A DNA stretch of 64,000 nt from CAMEGH01 sp052103595 (GCA_052103595.1 JBQEKC010000001.1:575427-639426); one strand, 5' to 3'; positions 26,348-35,222 are shown, counted from the stretch's first letter. The notes: generated by a model from the sequence alone, not told the origin. Translations and numbers: made by a program.

Positions 26348-27669
26348 TATTTTTCAATTTCCTTAAATTTCGCCGCCATCGTCGGGTTATTGCGCGTCAA
26401 CTTTTTAATCGTCAAATCCTGCGCCTTGTCGTTCGCAAGCCGCAAATTATTCTCGCTCGAAAGCAGTGCTTGCTTAGTTTTTTCCAGCTGCTTGATGGTT
26501 TTATCAATACCGTCAATCGCTTCGCTAAAGCGCCGCCCAGCTAGTTCGTAGTTTTTACCAAAGGCTCGCTGAAATTCTTCGATGTTTTCTTCAAAATGCG
26601 TAATATCAACATTTTGCTCGCGCACCAACGCTAATTCTTGCTTGTATTTCAAACTGTTAAATGCAGCATTTCGTAGCAGCGTAATCATCGGGATGAAAAA
26701 TTGCGGGCGGATGACGTACATCTTCTCAAACACGTGCGATTTGTCGACAATCCCGTTGTTATACAAATCGTTATCGGCTTCAAGCAAGCTCACCAGCACC
26801 GCGTATTCACAGTTCTTTTCGCGGCGATCTTTGTCGAGCTCTTTTAGAAAATCATCGTTGCGCTTTTTGGTCGCCGTGGTCTCATTTTCGTTTTTCATTT
26901 CAAACATAATGCTGATGATTTCCGTGCCATGCTCGTCTGTTTCGCGGTAAATAAAGTCGCCCTTACTCCCGCTCGATGCGTCGTTATCTTTACCAAATGT
27001 CGCATTCTGAAACGCCGTGGCACGCAGTTTTTCAAACTCAATTTCGCAGTGTTGTTCGAGTGTTTCGCCCACCATTTTCGTGCTTAGGCGCGCTTTCATG
27101 TCTTTGTAGTACGCAATCATTTCGTCTTTGGTTTTGAGCTCAGCCACGTATTTATCCCGTAACGAACTTTCCAACAACTGTTTTTCGGCGTCTTTATTTT
27201 TCAAATCATTTGCCAATTGATTGCGCTCTTTTTCGAGCCGATTTTGTACTTCACTAATTGCCAACTGCTTTTCGCTCGACGCCAACCGTTGCTGGTTTTG
27301 GAGCGACGCTTTTAGCTCGGCAATTTCGGCTTCCTTTTTCGCCACATCTGCCTGACTGACAGTTCTTGCATTCGCTTCCGCTAGCTTTGCGGCCGCATCT
27401 TTTTCGCCTTCCAGCGCACGAATCTTTTCCTGCAATTCTTGTTCTTTTAGCTTTGCCTGCAGCGCCATCTCGCGCTCGAGCGTTTCTTTTTCCTTACGCA
27501 GCGCATCGTTAAATGCATCTTTTTTAATAGAATTCACCACATTCGTAATCGTCGAGCTATCAATATCCGTCTCATGCAACGTGCGCAAATCAACCACGTC
27601 GCCCTTCGCGCCATCTTCCTGCAACACCAATGTTTGTTCATCTTGAATTGAGACTTTTAGTTTTTTCAT
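26347..27669 (-). CDS. DUF2130 (RmuC-like) coiled-coil protein
   Basis: The 440-residue protein has a long coiled coil (about residues 60-210, rich in Glu, Lys, Ala and Gln) and a C-terminal DUF2130 domain containing GDFIYRETDEHGTEIISIMFEMKNE and ANCEYAVLV-like strands (here KNCEYAVLVSLLE). The D...E-x-K pattern suggests a restriction-endonuclease-like core, as in RmuC. ATG 27669 follows GGAAAGAGG; TATACT lies further upstream. It is coupled to the DUF2726 gene, so two nuclease-fold proteins share one operon. Confidence 0.8.
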   Translation of the reverse strand: MKKLKVSIQDEQTLVLQEDGAKGDVVDLRTLHETDIDSSTITNVVNSIKKDAFNDALRKEKETLEREMALQAKLKEQELQEKIRALEGEKDAAAKLAEANARTVSQADVAKKEAEIAELKASLQNQQRLASSEKQLAISEVQNRLEKERNQLANDLKNKDAEKQLLESSLRDKYVAELKTKDEMIAYYKDMKARLSTKMVGETLEQHCEIEFEKLRATAFQNATFGKDNDASSGSKGDFIYRETDEHGTEIISIMFEMKNENETTATKKRNDDFLKELDKDRREKNCEYAVLVSLLEADNDLYNNGIVDKSHVFEKMYVIRPQFFIPMITLLRNAAFNSLKYKQELALVREQNVDITHFEENIEEFQRAFGKNYELAGRRFSEAIDGIDKTIKQLEKTKQALLSSENNLRLANDKAQDLTIKKLTRNNPTMAAKFKEIEK

Positions 27670-27739
27670 TAGACCTCTTTCCTTCTTTCTAGTATAACGT
27701 ACGAGGAAAAGTTTATTACCGATTAACATTGCCTCGTTT

Positions 27740-27767
27740 TTGACCACCCTCAAAAATACGATATAAT
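27740..27767 (+). promoter_or_regulatory. promoter of otsAB
   Basis: TTGACC (27740-27745), 16 bases and TATAAT (27762-27767) end six bases before ATG 27774, giving a leaderless transcript. Confidence 0.72.
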
Positions 27768-27773
27768 AGCTAC

Positions 27774-30041
27774 ATGACAAACAAAGCTTCCACGGTTATT
27801 GTTTCCAACCGACTCCCCGTTAGCGTCACGCGCGGTGAAAAGGGACTAGTATACGAAGCAAGTAGTGGTGGACTTGCCACAGCAATGAGCTCGCTCGAGA
27901 CAGAGAATAAAATCTGGGTCGGCTGGCCTGGTATTGATGCCGAAACATTAACAGACGACGAGCGTACCGAAATCACCGAAGAACTCGCCAAACAAGGCTG
28001 TGTGCCAGTCTTCTTAAGCGCCAAAGAGGTTGAACTCTACTACGAAGGTTACGCCAACGACACGCTCTGGCCGCTCTTTCACTATTTCCAAAATGTCGCG
28101 CAATATTCTGAAGATTACTGGCAAGCCTACCAAGCGGTCAACAAAAAGTTTGCCGAAACGGTGACAGACGTCTCTGCCGACGACGCAAATGTATGGGTGC
28201 AAGATTATCACTTCTTACTCCTACCACAAATGGTGCGCGAACACGTGCCAGGCGCAACAATCGGTTTCTTTTTGCACATTCCATTTCCAAACTTCGAGAT
28301 TTACCGCCTATTGCCACAGCGCAAAGAATTGCTTGAAGGTCTCCTTGGCGCTGACGTACTTGGCTTTCATGTCTACGATTACGCACAGCACTTTTTGGAT
28401 AGTTGCCGACGCCTGCTTGGAATTCCATCATCGAATGGCATTATTGAATACAACCAACGCGCAATTAAAGTTTCAGCTTATCCGATCGGTATCGACTACA
28501 AAAAGTTCCGTTCTCAGCTTGAAACCAAAGATACTAAAGATGCGCTGAAGCAACTAAAGGAAACTTACAACAAACAAAAACTCATTCTTTCGGTTGATCG
28601 GCTTGATTATTCAAAAGGCATCCCAGAACGTCTTGAAGCCTTTCGTATTTTGCTCGAAAATCACCCCGAATATATCGGCAAGGTAAAACTGCTGATGATT
28701 GCCGTACCTTCGCGCACCGGTGTAGCAGCCTACCAAAAACTACGTGACGAAATTGAAAAAACCGTCAGTCGTATTAACGGAACGTACGGAACTGTTGACT
28801 GGGCGCCGATTTCGTACCAATTCCAAAACCGGCCATTTAGCGAACTTGTGGCGCTCTACGCCCTCGCCGATGTTATGCTTGTAACACCAATTCGCGACGG
28901 TATGAATCTGGTGGCCAAAGAGTATATCGCCAGCAAAAAACGTCGTGGTGGCGTGCTGATTTTGAGCGAAATGACCGGCGCCATCGACGAACTACCAGAA
29001 GCGCTCAGCATTAACCCAAACAACGCTCGTTCAGTGGCAACTGCTATGGACCAAGCTCTTGCGATGCCGGTGCGTGAACAAAAAGATCGTATCTCGGCGA
29101 TGCAATCTCGCCTCAGCGCCATTACAGTGCAAAACTGGGGTAAAGAATTTATGCACGACCTTGAAGCGGTGCACCAACAGGGCAGTACGTCGCGCCGACA
29201 GCTTTCGTTAACTCAGCGACAGCGCATTGCAACTCGTTACAAAACCGCTTCGCATCGTTTGATTATTCTTGATTACGACGGCACGCTTCGTGGGTTCGTG
29301 AAAACGCCATCACCACTCGCCGCTGCACCGACGCTACGCATTCGTCGTATTCTCAAAGCACTCACCGATCAACCAAATACTACCGTTGCGATCGTGAGCG
29401 GCCGCACTAAACGAGCACTTTCAAGCTGGTTCGTTGGGTTGCCGGTTGTCCTTGCCGCCGAACACGGTGCCTGGAAACGATATGGTAAAAAATGGCAAAA
29501 GATCGACAGTGGTTTTAAGAAAGACAAAAAGCGCATCCGTACCGTTATGCAAAAATATTCCGACCGCACTAAAGGTGCCGAGATCGAAGAGAAAGACCAC
29601 GCACTTGTCTGGCATTACACCAACGTCGAACCGGACATTGCCTTTAAGCGCGCCAGTGAACTCAAGCGCGAGCTCACTGATTTGCTTGATGGCGAAGATA
29701 TTTCTGTCCACGAAGGCCGCGACATCGTAGAAGTGAAACCAAGCTCTATCACTAAAGGTAGCGTTGTGCGCGAACTTACTCGTGAATATCCATCAGATTT
29801 CGTCCTTTGCGCCGGCGATGATTACACCGACGAAGACATGTTCCGCGAACTGCGCGACGACCCAAGTGCCATCACTATCAAAGTTGGACAGGGCGATACG
29901 GCCGCTCGTCATGCCGTCACAAAACCGAGTAAACTGCTTGATATTCTTGAAGACATTTCGCCCGCTTCTGCTCTTGCTGCTCTAACAGAATTCCCAACAA
30001 AACTCCCTGGTCATGTAGCCCGTTGGATTCGCCGCCGATGA
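27774..30041 (+). CDS. bifunctional trehalose-6-phosphate synthase/phosphatase (OtsA-OtsB fusion)
   Basis: Residues 1 to about 470 are a GT20 synthase, joining UDP-glucose (or another NDP-glucose) to glucose-6-phosphate: IVSNRLPVSV, VWVQDYHFLLLPQMVR, GFFLHIPFPNFEIYRLLP and LVTPIRDGMNLVAKEY are present. Residues about 490-755 are a HAD phosphatase (ILDYDGTLRGFV, AIVSGRTKRAL, CAGDDYTDEDMF) that releases trehalose. Both active sites look intact. Trehalose can protect against stress, and also feeds trehalose glycolipids in actinobacteria. The stop overlaps the next gene by four bases (ATGA). Confidence 0.96.
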   Translation: MTNKASTVIVSNRLPVSVTRGEKGLVYEASSGGLATAMSSLETENKIWVGWPGIDAETLTDDERTEITEELAKQGCVPVFLSAKEVELYYEGYANDTLWPLFHYFQNVAQYSEDYWQAYQAVNKKFAETVTDVSADDANVWVQDYHFLLLPQMVREHVPGATIGFFLHIPFPNFEIYRLLPQRKELLEGLLGADVLGFHVYDYAQHFLDSCRRLLGIPSSNGIIEYNQRAIKVSAYPIGIDYKKFRSQLETKDTKDALKQLKETYNKQKLILSVDRLDYSKGIPERLEAFRILLENHPEYIGKVKLLMIAVPSRTGVAAYQKLRDEIEKTVSRINGTYGTVDWAPISYQFQNRPFSELVALYALADVMLVTPIRDGMNLVAKEYIASKKRRGGVLILSEMTGAIDELPEALSINPNNARSVATAMDQALAMPVREQKDRISAMQSRLSAITVQNWGKEFMHDLEAVHQQGSTSRRQLSLTQRQRIATRYKTASHRLIILDYDGTLRGFVKTPSPLAAAPTLRIRRILKALTDQPNTTVAIVSGRTKRALSSWFVGLPVVLAAEHGAWKRYGKKWQKIDSGFKKDKKRIRTVMQKYSDRTKGAEIEEKDHALVWHYTNVEPDIAFKRASELKRELTDLLDGEDISVHEGRDIVEVKPSSITKGSVVRELTREYPSDFVLCAGDDYTDEDMFRELRDDPSAITIKVGQGDTAARHAVTKPSKLLDILEDISPASALAALTEFPTKLPGHVARWIRRR

Positions 30042-30679
30042 CACACATTGCCTTTTACTTCGATCCATCATGCCCTTTCAGCTGGATCACGAGCCGCTGG
30101 TTACTACAAGTAAGTGTTGCACGCGAGATGACGATCGACTGGCGACCATTTAGCCTTGCGCTAAAAAACAACGAATTAACGCCACGCGACACCGACAGTG
30201 AGCACGCCGAAAACCACCGCGGCTCGCACCGTATCCAACGAGTTATTCTGCAAGCCGCCACTAATCATGGCGCATCCATTGCGCAGCTTTATTCAGAATT
30301 CGGTATGCGCTTTCACATCATGGAAGAGCCGTTTAGCAATGAAGTGATTAAGGAAGTATTGATGTCACTGTCACTCCCCGCAGAACTGCTTGATGCTGCG
30401 GATGATACCTCGCTTGACGCCAAACTGCAAAAAGAAATTGACACCGCCACCACTGCTGCTGGCGGCGATATCGGCGTGCCAACTATCGTCTTTATTGACG
30501 ACAAAACGAACGAGCAGCGCGGGTATTTTGGTCCGATTCTGCAAGAGCTCCCGCCTACAAAAGATGAATCGCTCATATTGTGGGACGGACTCGAAAAGCT
30601 GACATCGTTGCCCTATTTTTACGAAATCAAACGATCTCGCTTAGGTGGACCAAACGTGTTTAGCGCGGCAAGCTGCTAA
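30038..30679 (+). CDS. DsbA-like thioredoxin-fold protein, Rv2466c type
   Basis: The N-terminus FYFDPSCPFSWITSRWLLQV matches the DsbA-like group that includes mycobacterial Rv2466c (mycothiol-dependent reductase). The helical insert and a cis-proline loop (GDIGVPTIVFID) follow. The active site reads CPFS, so only one of the two usual positions is cysteine, suggesting a monothiol mechanism. It is cytosolic and coupled to otsAB through ATGA. A link to mycothiol or another low-molecular-weight thiol is inference; no thiol-synthesis genes are in this window. Confidence 0.8.
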   Translation: MTHIAFYFDPSCPFSWITSRWLLQVSVAREMTIDWRPFSLALKNNELTPRDTDSEHAENHRGSHRIQRVILQAATNHGASIAQLYSEFGMRFHIMEEPFSNEVIKEVLMSLSLPAELLDAADDTSLDAKLQKEIDTATTAAGGDIGVPTIVFIDDKTNEQRGYFGPILQELPPTKDESLILWDGLEKLTSLPYFYEIKRSRLGGPNVFSAASC

Positions 30680-30709
30680 GGGAAGTGCTGCTCACCTCAA
30701 AAAAAACCA

Positions 30710-30738
30710 TTGACTTTTTATTTCAAAAGTTATACTAT
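30710..30738 (+). promoter_or_regulatory. promoter of the dehydratase-glycosyltransferase operon
   Basis: TTGACT (30710-30715), a 17-base spacer and TACTAT (30733-30738) lie about 70 bases before the dehydratase start; an overlapping TATACT also fits. The leader of about 65 bases holds no recognisable riboswitch. Confidence 0.6.
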
Positions 30739-30810
30739 TGTCTTTGTGTTTCGACACGATCTTTGACAATTGAATAGTTCCAATCCGCTTCAATCAGAAA
30801 GAAGTGATCC

Positions 30811-31851
30811 ATGATCCCTATCCGTCCCGAGGACTTGTTGCCTCGACCTGCTCAGCCGGTCTATGGCAAAGAAGCCATCAAACTCATCGAAGGTAAAACG
30901 GTGCTCGTTACGGGCGCCGGTGGCTCTATCGGGTCTGAAATCGTTCGGCAGTGCATGCGACTGAATGCTGCTCGCATCATTAAAATTGACGCTGACGAAT
31001 CTGCCCTATTCCGCCTGTCCCTCGATCTGTTTGGCCATGCACTCTTCCTTGAAGAAGACGACATCTGCCTTGCCGATGTCACAAATCGCAGCGAGATGAG
31101 CAAAATCATCAACAAAACGCAGCCTGATATTGTGTTTCACGCTGCGGCGAAAAAACACTTGCCACTCGTGCAAGCGTACCCAAAAATGGCGTCCGACGTG
31201 AATGTGTTCGGGACCGAATCAGTCATGGCGGCGTGCGTTGAAAACAACGTCGCTCAGGTGGTAAATATCAGCACCGATAAGGCAGCTGATCCAACCTCTG
31301 TGCTTGGCTGGACAAAGCGTTTGGCAGAATTTATTTCTGCTGAACAATCCACACCTACGACGCGCATTGCCAGTGTCCGCTTCGGTAATGTCCTGGGAAG
31401 TAACGGGTCACTCTTGCCGTCTATCCTCCATCAATTGGAGCATGGCAAAGTGCTCTCGCTCACCCACCCAGAGGCAACGCGCTACTTCATGACTATTCCT
31501 GAAGCCGCCGGCCTTGTTATCGAAGCTGCCTGTCTTAACACGGGTGGTAACGTTTTTGTGCTTGATATGGGCGAGCCCGTAAAGGTGCGCGATCTCATGA
31601 TCAAAATTTCTCGCTTGTCGGGATATGGCGATCCAGAATTCACCATTACGGGTCTGCGCCCGGGTGAAAAACTACACGAAGTGCTGTTCTCTGGTGCACA
31701 CGAAGTTCGGATGCGCACGGAACATCCGCGCATCTTCACGACGCAAGTGGCATCGTCTATCGACATTGACCGAAAGCTCTGTGAACTCAGCACGCTCCTT
31801 CGGGAAAATGCTGATGCTGCAGATCTGCGCGAAACGCTCGCTCTCTACTAG
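30811..31851 (+). CDS. CapD/FlaA1-like nucleotide-sugar 4,6-dehydratase (soluble)
   Basis: This extended short-chain dehydrogenase lacks the membrane domain of full CapD/WbpM and resembles soluble FlaA1-type UDP-GlcNAc 4,6-dehydratases. It has the NAD motif VTGAGGSIGSEIVRQ, the catalytic-region sequence NISTDKAADPTSVLGWTKRLAE, SVRFGNVLGSNGSLLP and GLRPGEKLHEVLF. The usual catalytic Tyr (or Met in WbpM-type) position is Leu in VLGWTK. It probably makes a modified sugar donor for the glycosyltransferase 17 bases downstream. Confidence 0.9.
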   Translation: MIPIRPEDLLPRPAQPVYGKEAIKLIEGKTVLVTGAGGSIGSEIVRQCMRLNAARIIKIDADESALFRLSLDLFGHALFLEEDDICLADVTNRSEMSKIINKTQPDIVFHAAAKKHLPLVQAYPKMASDVNVFGTESVMAACVENNVAQVVNISTDKAADPTSVLGWTKRLAEFISAEQSTPTTRIASVRFGNVLGSNGSLLPSILHQLEHGKVLSLTHPEATRYFMTIPEAAGLVIEAACLNTGGNVFVLDMGEPVKVRDLMIKISRLSGYGDPEFTITGLRPGEKLHEVLFSGAHEVRMRTEHPRIFTTQVASSIDIDRKLCELSTLLRENADAADLRETLALY

Positions 31852-31868
31852 AAAGGAAGTAGTGCTCT

Positions 31869-33014
31869 ATGTGGGCCCTTCTGGCTGTTGTTTTGATCCT
31901 TGTGGCCATGCTGACGATTGACGTCTTTGGCGGCATTCGTGCACGCGCCCGCCACAATTCATTCGACTGGAAAGCAGTCGCACCGGTGAGTGATTTCACC
32001 GTGCTTGTCCCGCTCTACGGAAACGTCAAATACCTTGAAAACGCTGCCTATCTTGGGCGTTGTTCCGGTGATGTGGTGCTGTGTACTACCAGCGGCGAAA
32101 CAAAAGAGTTCTACGCAGAACTTGAAACAATTGCCGCACAGTACGGATTGCGTATCTACCGCAGCCCTCATGCGCCTGTCACGACAACCAAAAAGCGTCG
32201 CACTGGTGGCACGATCCGCGACCGAATTGTGCGTGATGCGCTCAATCAGCTCCATAAAGATGGTACGCTCGGCACCTATACTGTTTGTATTGATGCCGAC
32301 ACTACCACGGAGCAGCCGTTGAACATGCTTGTTGGTGCATTGCAGCAAAGTAAGGCAGATTTTGCCTCGGTGCAGCTGGTGCCGCAAACGCGCGGCTCAA
32401 TGCTCGTGCAACTGCAGCGCCACGAATACCGCCTCAGCATGAAAATGCGCTGGCTGGTACCGTGGCTGCTGTCTGGTGCTTGCCATGCCGGTACCTCTGA
32501 AGCGTTTCGCGCTATCATGAACAAGCATTCGCTGTTCTTTCAGGGTAACGACGTGGAAACCGGCCTGTTGGGAGATTTGCTTGGCTATAAAGCAACGCAC
32601 ATCCCTTTCTCGGTCTACACGAACATCCCCTCGAGCTTCCGCTCGTGGTGGCGCCAGCGTATTGCCTGGAGTGGTGGCGAGTTTCGTCTGTTCATCATCA
32701 ACTGCCGATACGTCTTCAAACATCCTTTCTTGTGGATATACGGAGGCTTGATCGTCATTTTGCTGCTGGCAGCGCGCTGGTGGTTCTTGCTGAATCCGGG
32801 GTGGGTCATTCTTGGCGCCTTCCTGTTGTATGCAGCGATTATCACCTACATTCACTGGCCGAACCGTAACTGGTGGTTGCTGCTGATGCCGTTCTACTCG
32901 CTCGTGACAAATCTGATCATGCCAGCAATTGGCGTTGTCTGGTACTTTGTGATGGCGATCCCGGAACGTAACTTTGGAATTATTCAACCCCGCCGAAAGG
33001 AGGCGATCGTGTAG
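31869..33014 (+). CDS. membrane-embedded processive-type family 2 glycosyltransferase
   Basis: One N-terminal helix precedes a GT-A domain with the DAD motif (CIDADTTTEQPL), a TSEAFR acceptor region, QGNDVETGLLGD, and a Q/RxxRW-like site (WRQRIAWSGGEF). Three or four C-terminal helices follow. That layout is shared by cellulose, hyaluronan and similar synthases, which polymerise and export a glycan. GGAAGTAGTG lies before ATG 31869. The product is unknown; the dehydratase upstream may supply the sugar. Confidence 0.87.
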   Translation: MWALLAVVLILVAMLTIDVFGGIRARARHNSFDWKAVAPVSDFTVLVPLYGNVKYLENAAYLGRCSGDVVLCTTSGETKEFYAELETIAAQYGLRIYRSPHAPVTTTKKRRTGGTIRDRIVRDALNQLHKDGTLGTYTVCIDADTTTEQPLNMLVGALQQSKADFASVQLVPQTRGSMLVQLQRHEYRLSMKMRWLVPWLLSGACHAGTSEAFRAIMNKHSLFFQGNDVETGLLGDLLGYKATHIPFSVYTNIPSSFRSWWRQRIAWSGGEFRLFIINCRYVFKHPFLWIYGGLIVILLLAARWWFLLNPGWVILGAFLLYAAIITYIHWPNRNWWLLLMPFYSLVTNLIMPAIGVVWYFVMAIPERNFGIIQPRRKEAIV

Positions 33015-33019
33015 CACAT

Positions 33020-33084
33020 CAGGAGAGCTTGTCTCTCCTGGCACTACCAATGTTCATGATATTACCCCGTGACTATTGGTAGTG
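33020..33084. repeat. two consecutive inverted repeats between convergent genes
   Basis: CAGGAGAG/CTCTCCTG (33020-33040, five-base loop) is followed by CACTACCAAT/ATTGGTAGTG (33042-33084, 23-base loop). Both stems are perfect. They lie between the convergent glycosyltransferase gene and the gene ending at 33090 and probably end transcription, although neither has a strong U tract. Confidence 0.55.
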
Positions 33085-33089
33085 AATAA

Positions 33090-33725
33090 TTACTTTTTTG
33101 GCTTACGAAGCGTTGCTCGCACAGCCGTAAGTGCAATAGTAGCCATACTTTTGGCGCGTGCTTTGAGTTTTTCTGCAGGTGTTGGCGCCATATTTTCGGC
33201 AAGCGCTTCCATCTCACGAAGGTTTTCTGGAGCCATCGCAGCACATGCACGCACATTGTCTCGTACCGCACCGCGATACATTAATGCCGCAAACTGGTGC
33301 GGGTCTTCCGGTGCGGCCGCCAGGTAATCAACAATTGCCTGCTTACTTTCAGCGTTTACGTAGTCGCCTGTTGGATTGTAGAGATGGCAGGTCGCGAGAA
33401 GCGCATCTTCATCGCCAAGATATTCTTGCGCAATAGAGGCAAATGCTTCTTCGGGTTCAAATTCATCAAGTGCTGCGTGGGCAAATTCCCCAAACCGTGC
33501 AGCCGAACTATCGGTTAGCTCATCAAGTTTGCGTAGTGCACTCCGGCGACTTGCGCCACCTTCTCCTTGCATAACACGCTCCAGCTGCTGACGTGTGGCA
33601 TCACTAGCTTTGTCGAATTCAGCAATCGTTTCGGCAAGCGGCGTTTGCTGCTCTGCTTCAAGCTGACGAAATAATTCATCTGCAGGCATGTTATGCTCGG
33701 CTGAGCTTGAAGATTCGTACTTCAT
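33090..33725 (-). CDS. helical cytosolic protein of unknown function, 211 aa
   Basis: The protein is soluble, Ala- and Glu-rich and predicted helical, with a basic C-terminal tail (KARAKSMATIALTAVRATLRKPKK). No family is recognised. TATAAT (33735-33740) lies nine bases before ATG 33725. It begins a stretch of small orphan genes that separates the glycan operon from the restriction-modification island. Confidence 0.65.
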   Translation of the reverse strand: MKYESSSSAEHNMPADELFRQLEAEQQTPLAETIAEFDKASDATRQQLERVMQGEGGASRRSALRKLDELTDSSAARFGEFAHAALDEFEPEEAFASIAQEYLGDEDALLATCHLYNPTGDYVNAESKQAIVDYLAAAPEDPHQFAALMYRGAVRDNVRACAAMAPENLREMEALAENMAPTPAEKLKARAKSMATIALTAVRATLRKPKK

Positions 33726-33780
33726 AATAGTGCTATTATAAACTAAACTTATTATTTATGCAAGTGCTTTTGTTTTTTTC

Positions 33781-33817
33781 AAAAGAAAAATCCCTTGCTA
33801 CTGGTGGTAACAAGGGG
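33781..33817 (-). terminator. intrinsic terminator after the 97-aa gene
   Basis: On the minus strand the stem formed by CCCTTGCTAC and GTAACAAGGG (one mismatch, five-base loop) is followed by ATTTTTCTTTT, a strong U tract. Confidence 0.85.
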
Positions 33818-33834
33818 TGGTGAGAGGGGTCGAC

Positions 33835-34128
33835 CTACAGACCGAGTGCGTAGACTGCTAGGTCATTTTGATGCATCATGAATCGTCGAAGACCCCGTTC
33901 AGGTATCAGATCGAACTCCTCTAGAATCGTTCCGTACGTGCACGCCATCGAGGCGTCACCCCGCTGTCGTGCACTGTGCTGCAACTCCTCTACTTCGGCT
34001 CGCGATACCTTTCGATCAATCACGTCAAGCATCAGCCCAGTCAGGTGCAGCTGCTTGATCCAGTCGGCTTCCGTTCTGTTGCTCAGCCGCAGCGTCAGTG
34101 CGTAGCGGATCGTGCGCAAAGTACGCAT
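33835..34128 (-). CDS. small soluble protein, 97 aa
   Basis: ATG 34128 follows GAGGAAG by about ten bases; a GTG nine bases upstream is too close to that site. The protein is helical and charged (LHLTGLMLDVIDRKVSRAEV, then ARQRGDASMACTYG). No family is recognised. It has a strong private terminator. The ARQRGDASM stretch faintly recalls TLQRGDSMN in the neighbouring 169-aa protein, but I could not align them convincingly. Confidence 0.6.
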   Translation of the reverse strand: MRTLRTIRYALTLRLSNRTEADWIKQLHLTGLMLDVIDRKVSRAEVEELQHSARQRGDASMACTYGTILEEFDLIPERGLRRFMMHQNDLAVYALGL

Positions 34129-34194
34129 ATTCGTCACTTCCTCTTCTCAATGTACACTATGGCATTCATAGCTCACATTATTATACAATAGTTT

Positions 34195-34254
34195 AAGTAA
34201 AAAAGAAATAGCCTGTCTTTGTTGTAGCCTACATATAGCTACAAAAAGACAGGC
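34195..34254 (-). terminator. long-stem terminator after the 57-aa gene
   Basis: GCCTGTCTTT plus TTGTAGC pair with GCTACAA plus AAAGACAGGC: 17 base pairs with one bulge and a nine-base loop. On the minus strand the stem is followed by TATTTCTTTTTTAC. Confidence 0.85.
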
Positions 34255-34260
34255 CAGTGT

Positions 34261-34434
34261 TCAGTCGTGCGACGGATCGTCGTCTTTAAAAATCCCGTAA
34301 AGTGAGTGCCTCCCTCTTAAGCGATTTTCGCGAGCTACATCACGAAACAGCTTATAGAAGAACACCAGTTCTTTTCGGTAGACAAACATTGCCGCGCCCC
34401 ATACAAGCACAAGAAGCATCAGAACGAACAACAT
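34261..34434 (-). CDS. 57-aa single-pass membrane protein
   Basis: Translation from ATG 34434 gives a 57-residue protein: a hydrophobic helix (MLFVLMLLVLVWGAAMFVY) followed by a basic and then acidic cytosolic tail ending DDDPSHD. AGGTG lies about nine bases upstream of the start, and the long-stem terminator at 34195-34254 begins seven bases after the stop. The overlapping plus-strand frame lacks such signals. The function is unknown; size and topology resemble small membrane regulators or holin-like and toxin-like peptides. Confidence 0.65.
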   Translation of the reverse strand: MLFVLMLLVLVWGAAMFVYRKELVFFYKLFRDVARENRLRGRHSLYGIFKDDDPSHD

Positions 34435-34504
34435 ACATCATCACACCTTTCTTCATCAGAGAGTCTGAACAGGTATATTATACCACAATATACCTACAAT
34501 GCCA

Positions 34505-35014
34505 TTACTCGAGGTAAAGAAGTTCGCTCGCCATTTGTGCACCAATTGCCCGAGCGGCCAGCTGACGTGGTGTTTCTTGCTGCGCCTCAGAGCGCTGATG
34601 AATCACTTCCATCATGTTAGGATGTTCGGCAATCCACGGATAGCGACGGCGAGCGAGCTCGTAATCTGCCATATCGCCGTGCCGAAGATAGAAGAAGTTC
34701 ATGCTATCACCGCGCTGCAGCGTGGTATAAGCGCGCGACTGCAGTAGCAGCGCCAAGTAGTCGATATCGGCAAACCCGCGACAAAATGCGTCATATTCAC
34801 CCTTCGTGTTGCCTGTTTCGACCTTCGCTTCTACTAGCGCAGCGTTGCCAATTTCATGCATGAGCTGTAATGATTCTTTCAGCTCGTCGTGGTGCATCTC
34901 GGCCTCGGGCTGCGTTGCTAAATAGTGAAGACTCAGCGCCGCATTTTGGTCGCTCATATCGTAGCTTGGAAAATCTGGCTGTGGTTCAAAATGGATGAAT
35001 TTTTTTGGTGACAT
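34505..35014 (-). CDS. soluble protein of unknown function, 169 aa
   Basis: The protein is acidic, predicted helical, and has one Cys. No family is recognised. A TATAAT box (35039-35044) and GGAG eight bases before the ATG show that it is a normal leadered gene. Neighbours on both sides are also small orphan genes. Confidence 0.65.
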   Translation of the reverse strand: MSPKKFIHFEPQPDFPSYDMSDQNAALSLHYLATQPEAEMHHDELKESLQLMHEIGNAALVEAKVETGNTKGEYDAFCRGFADIDYLALLLQSRAYTTLQRGDSMNFFYLRHGDMADYELARRRYPWIAEHPNMMEVIHQRSEAQQETPRQLAARAIGAQMASELLYLE

Positions 35015-35044
35015 AGTGGTTTCTCCGTGTGGAGGTTTATTATA

Positions 35045-35172
35045 CTACAAAAGCTGTTGCGCGCGGCGAAGAATGGCAATTAATAAATCAATCCACTCGA
35101 TCACCATACTGAGCGGTTGATTAGGGTAGGGAGATTTAGGGTTTTTGGTTGAGGGAAGAAGGGGATGTTCAT
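35045..35172 (-). other. two overlapping mini-ORFs upstream of the 169-aa gene (candidate)
   Basis: CATACT followed by six bases and ATG 35172 opens a 23-codon frame (MNIPFFPQPKTLNLPTLINR...) ending at 35101. A second ATG at 35107 overlaps its last codons and opens a 20-codon amphipathic peptide (MVIEWIDLLIAILRRAQQLL) ending at 35045, next to the promoter of the 169-aa gene. The spacing copies the leaderless pattern, but the peptides are so short that chance is possible. Confidence 0.25.
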
Positions 35173-35222
35173 GGGTCTAGTATGACACACTCTCCTCACC
35201 CATACGTCATATAGGGTATTCG

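Noticed and set aside
34302..34517. Plus-strand frame of 71 codons
   Set aside because: It lies opposite the 57-aa minus-strand gene, which has a ribosome site and terminator; the plus frame has neither.
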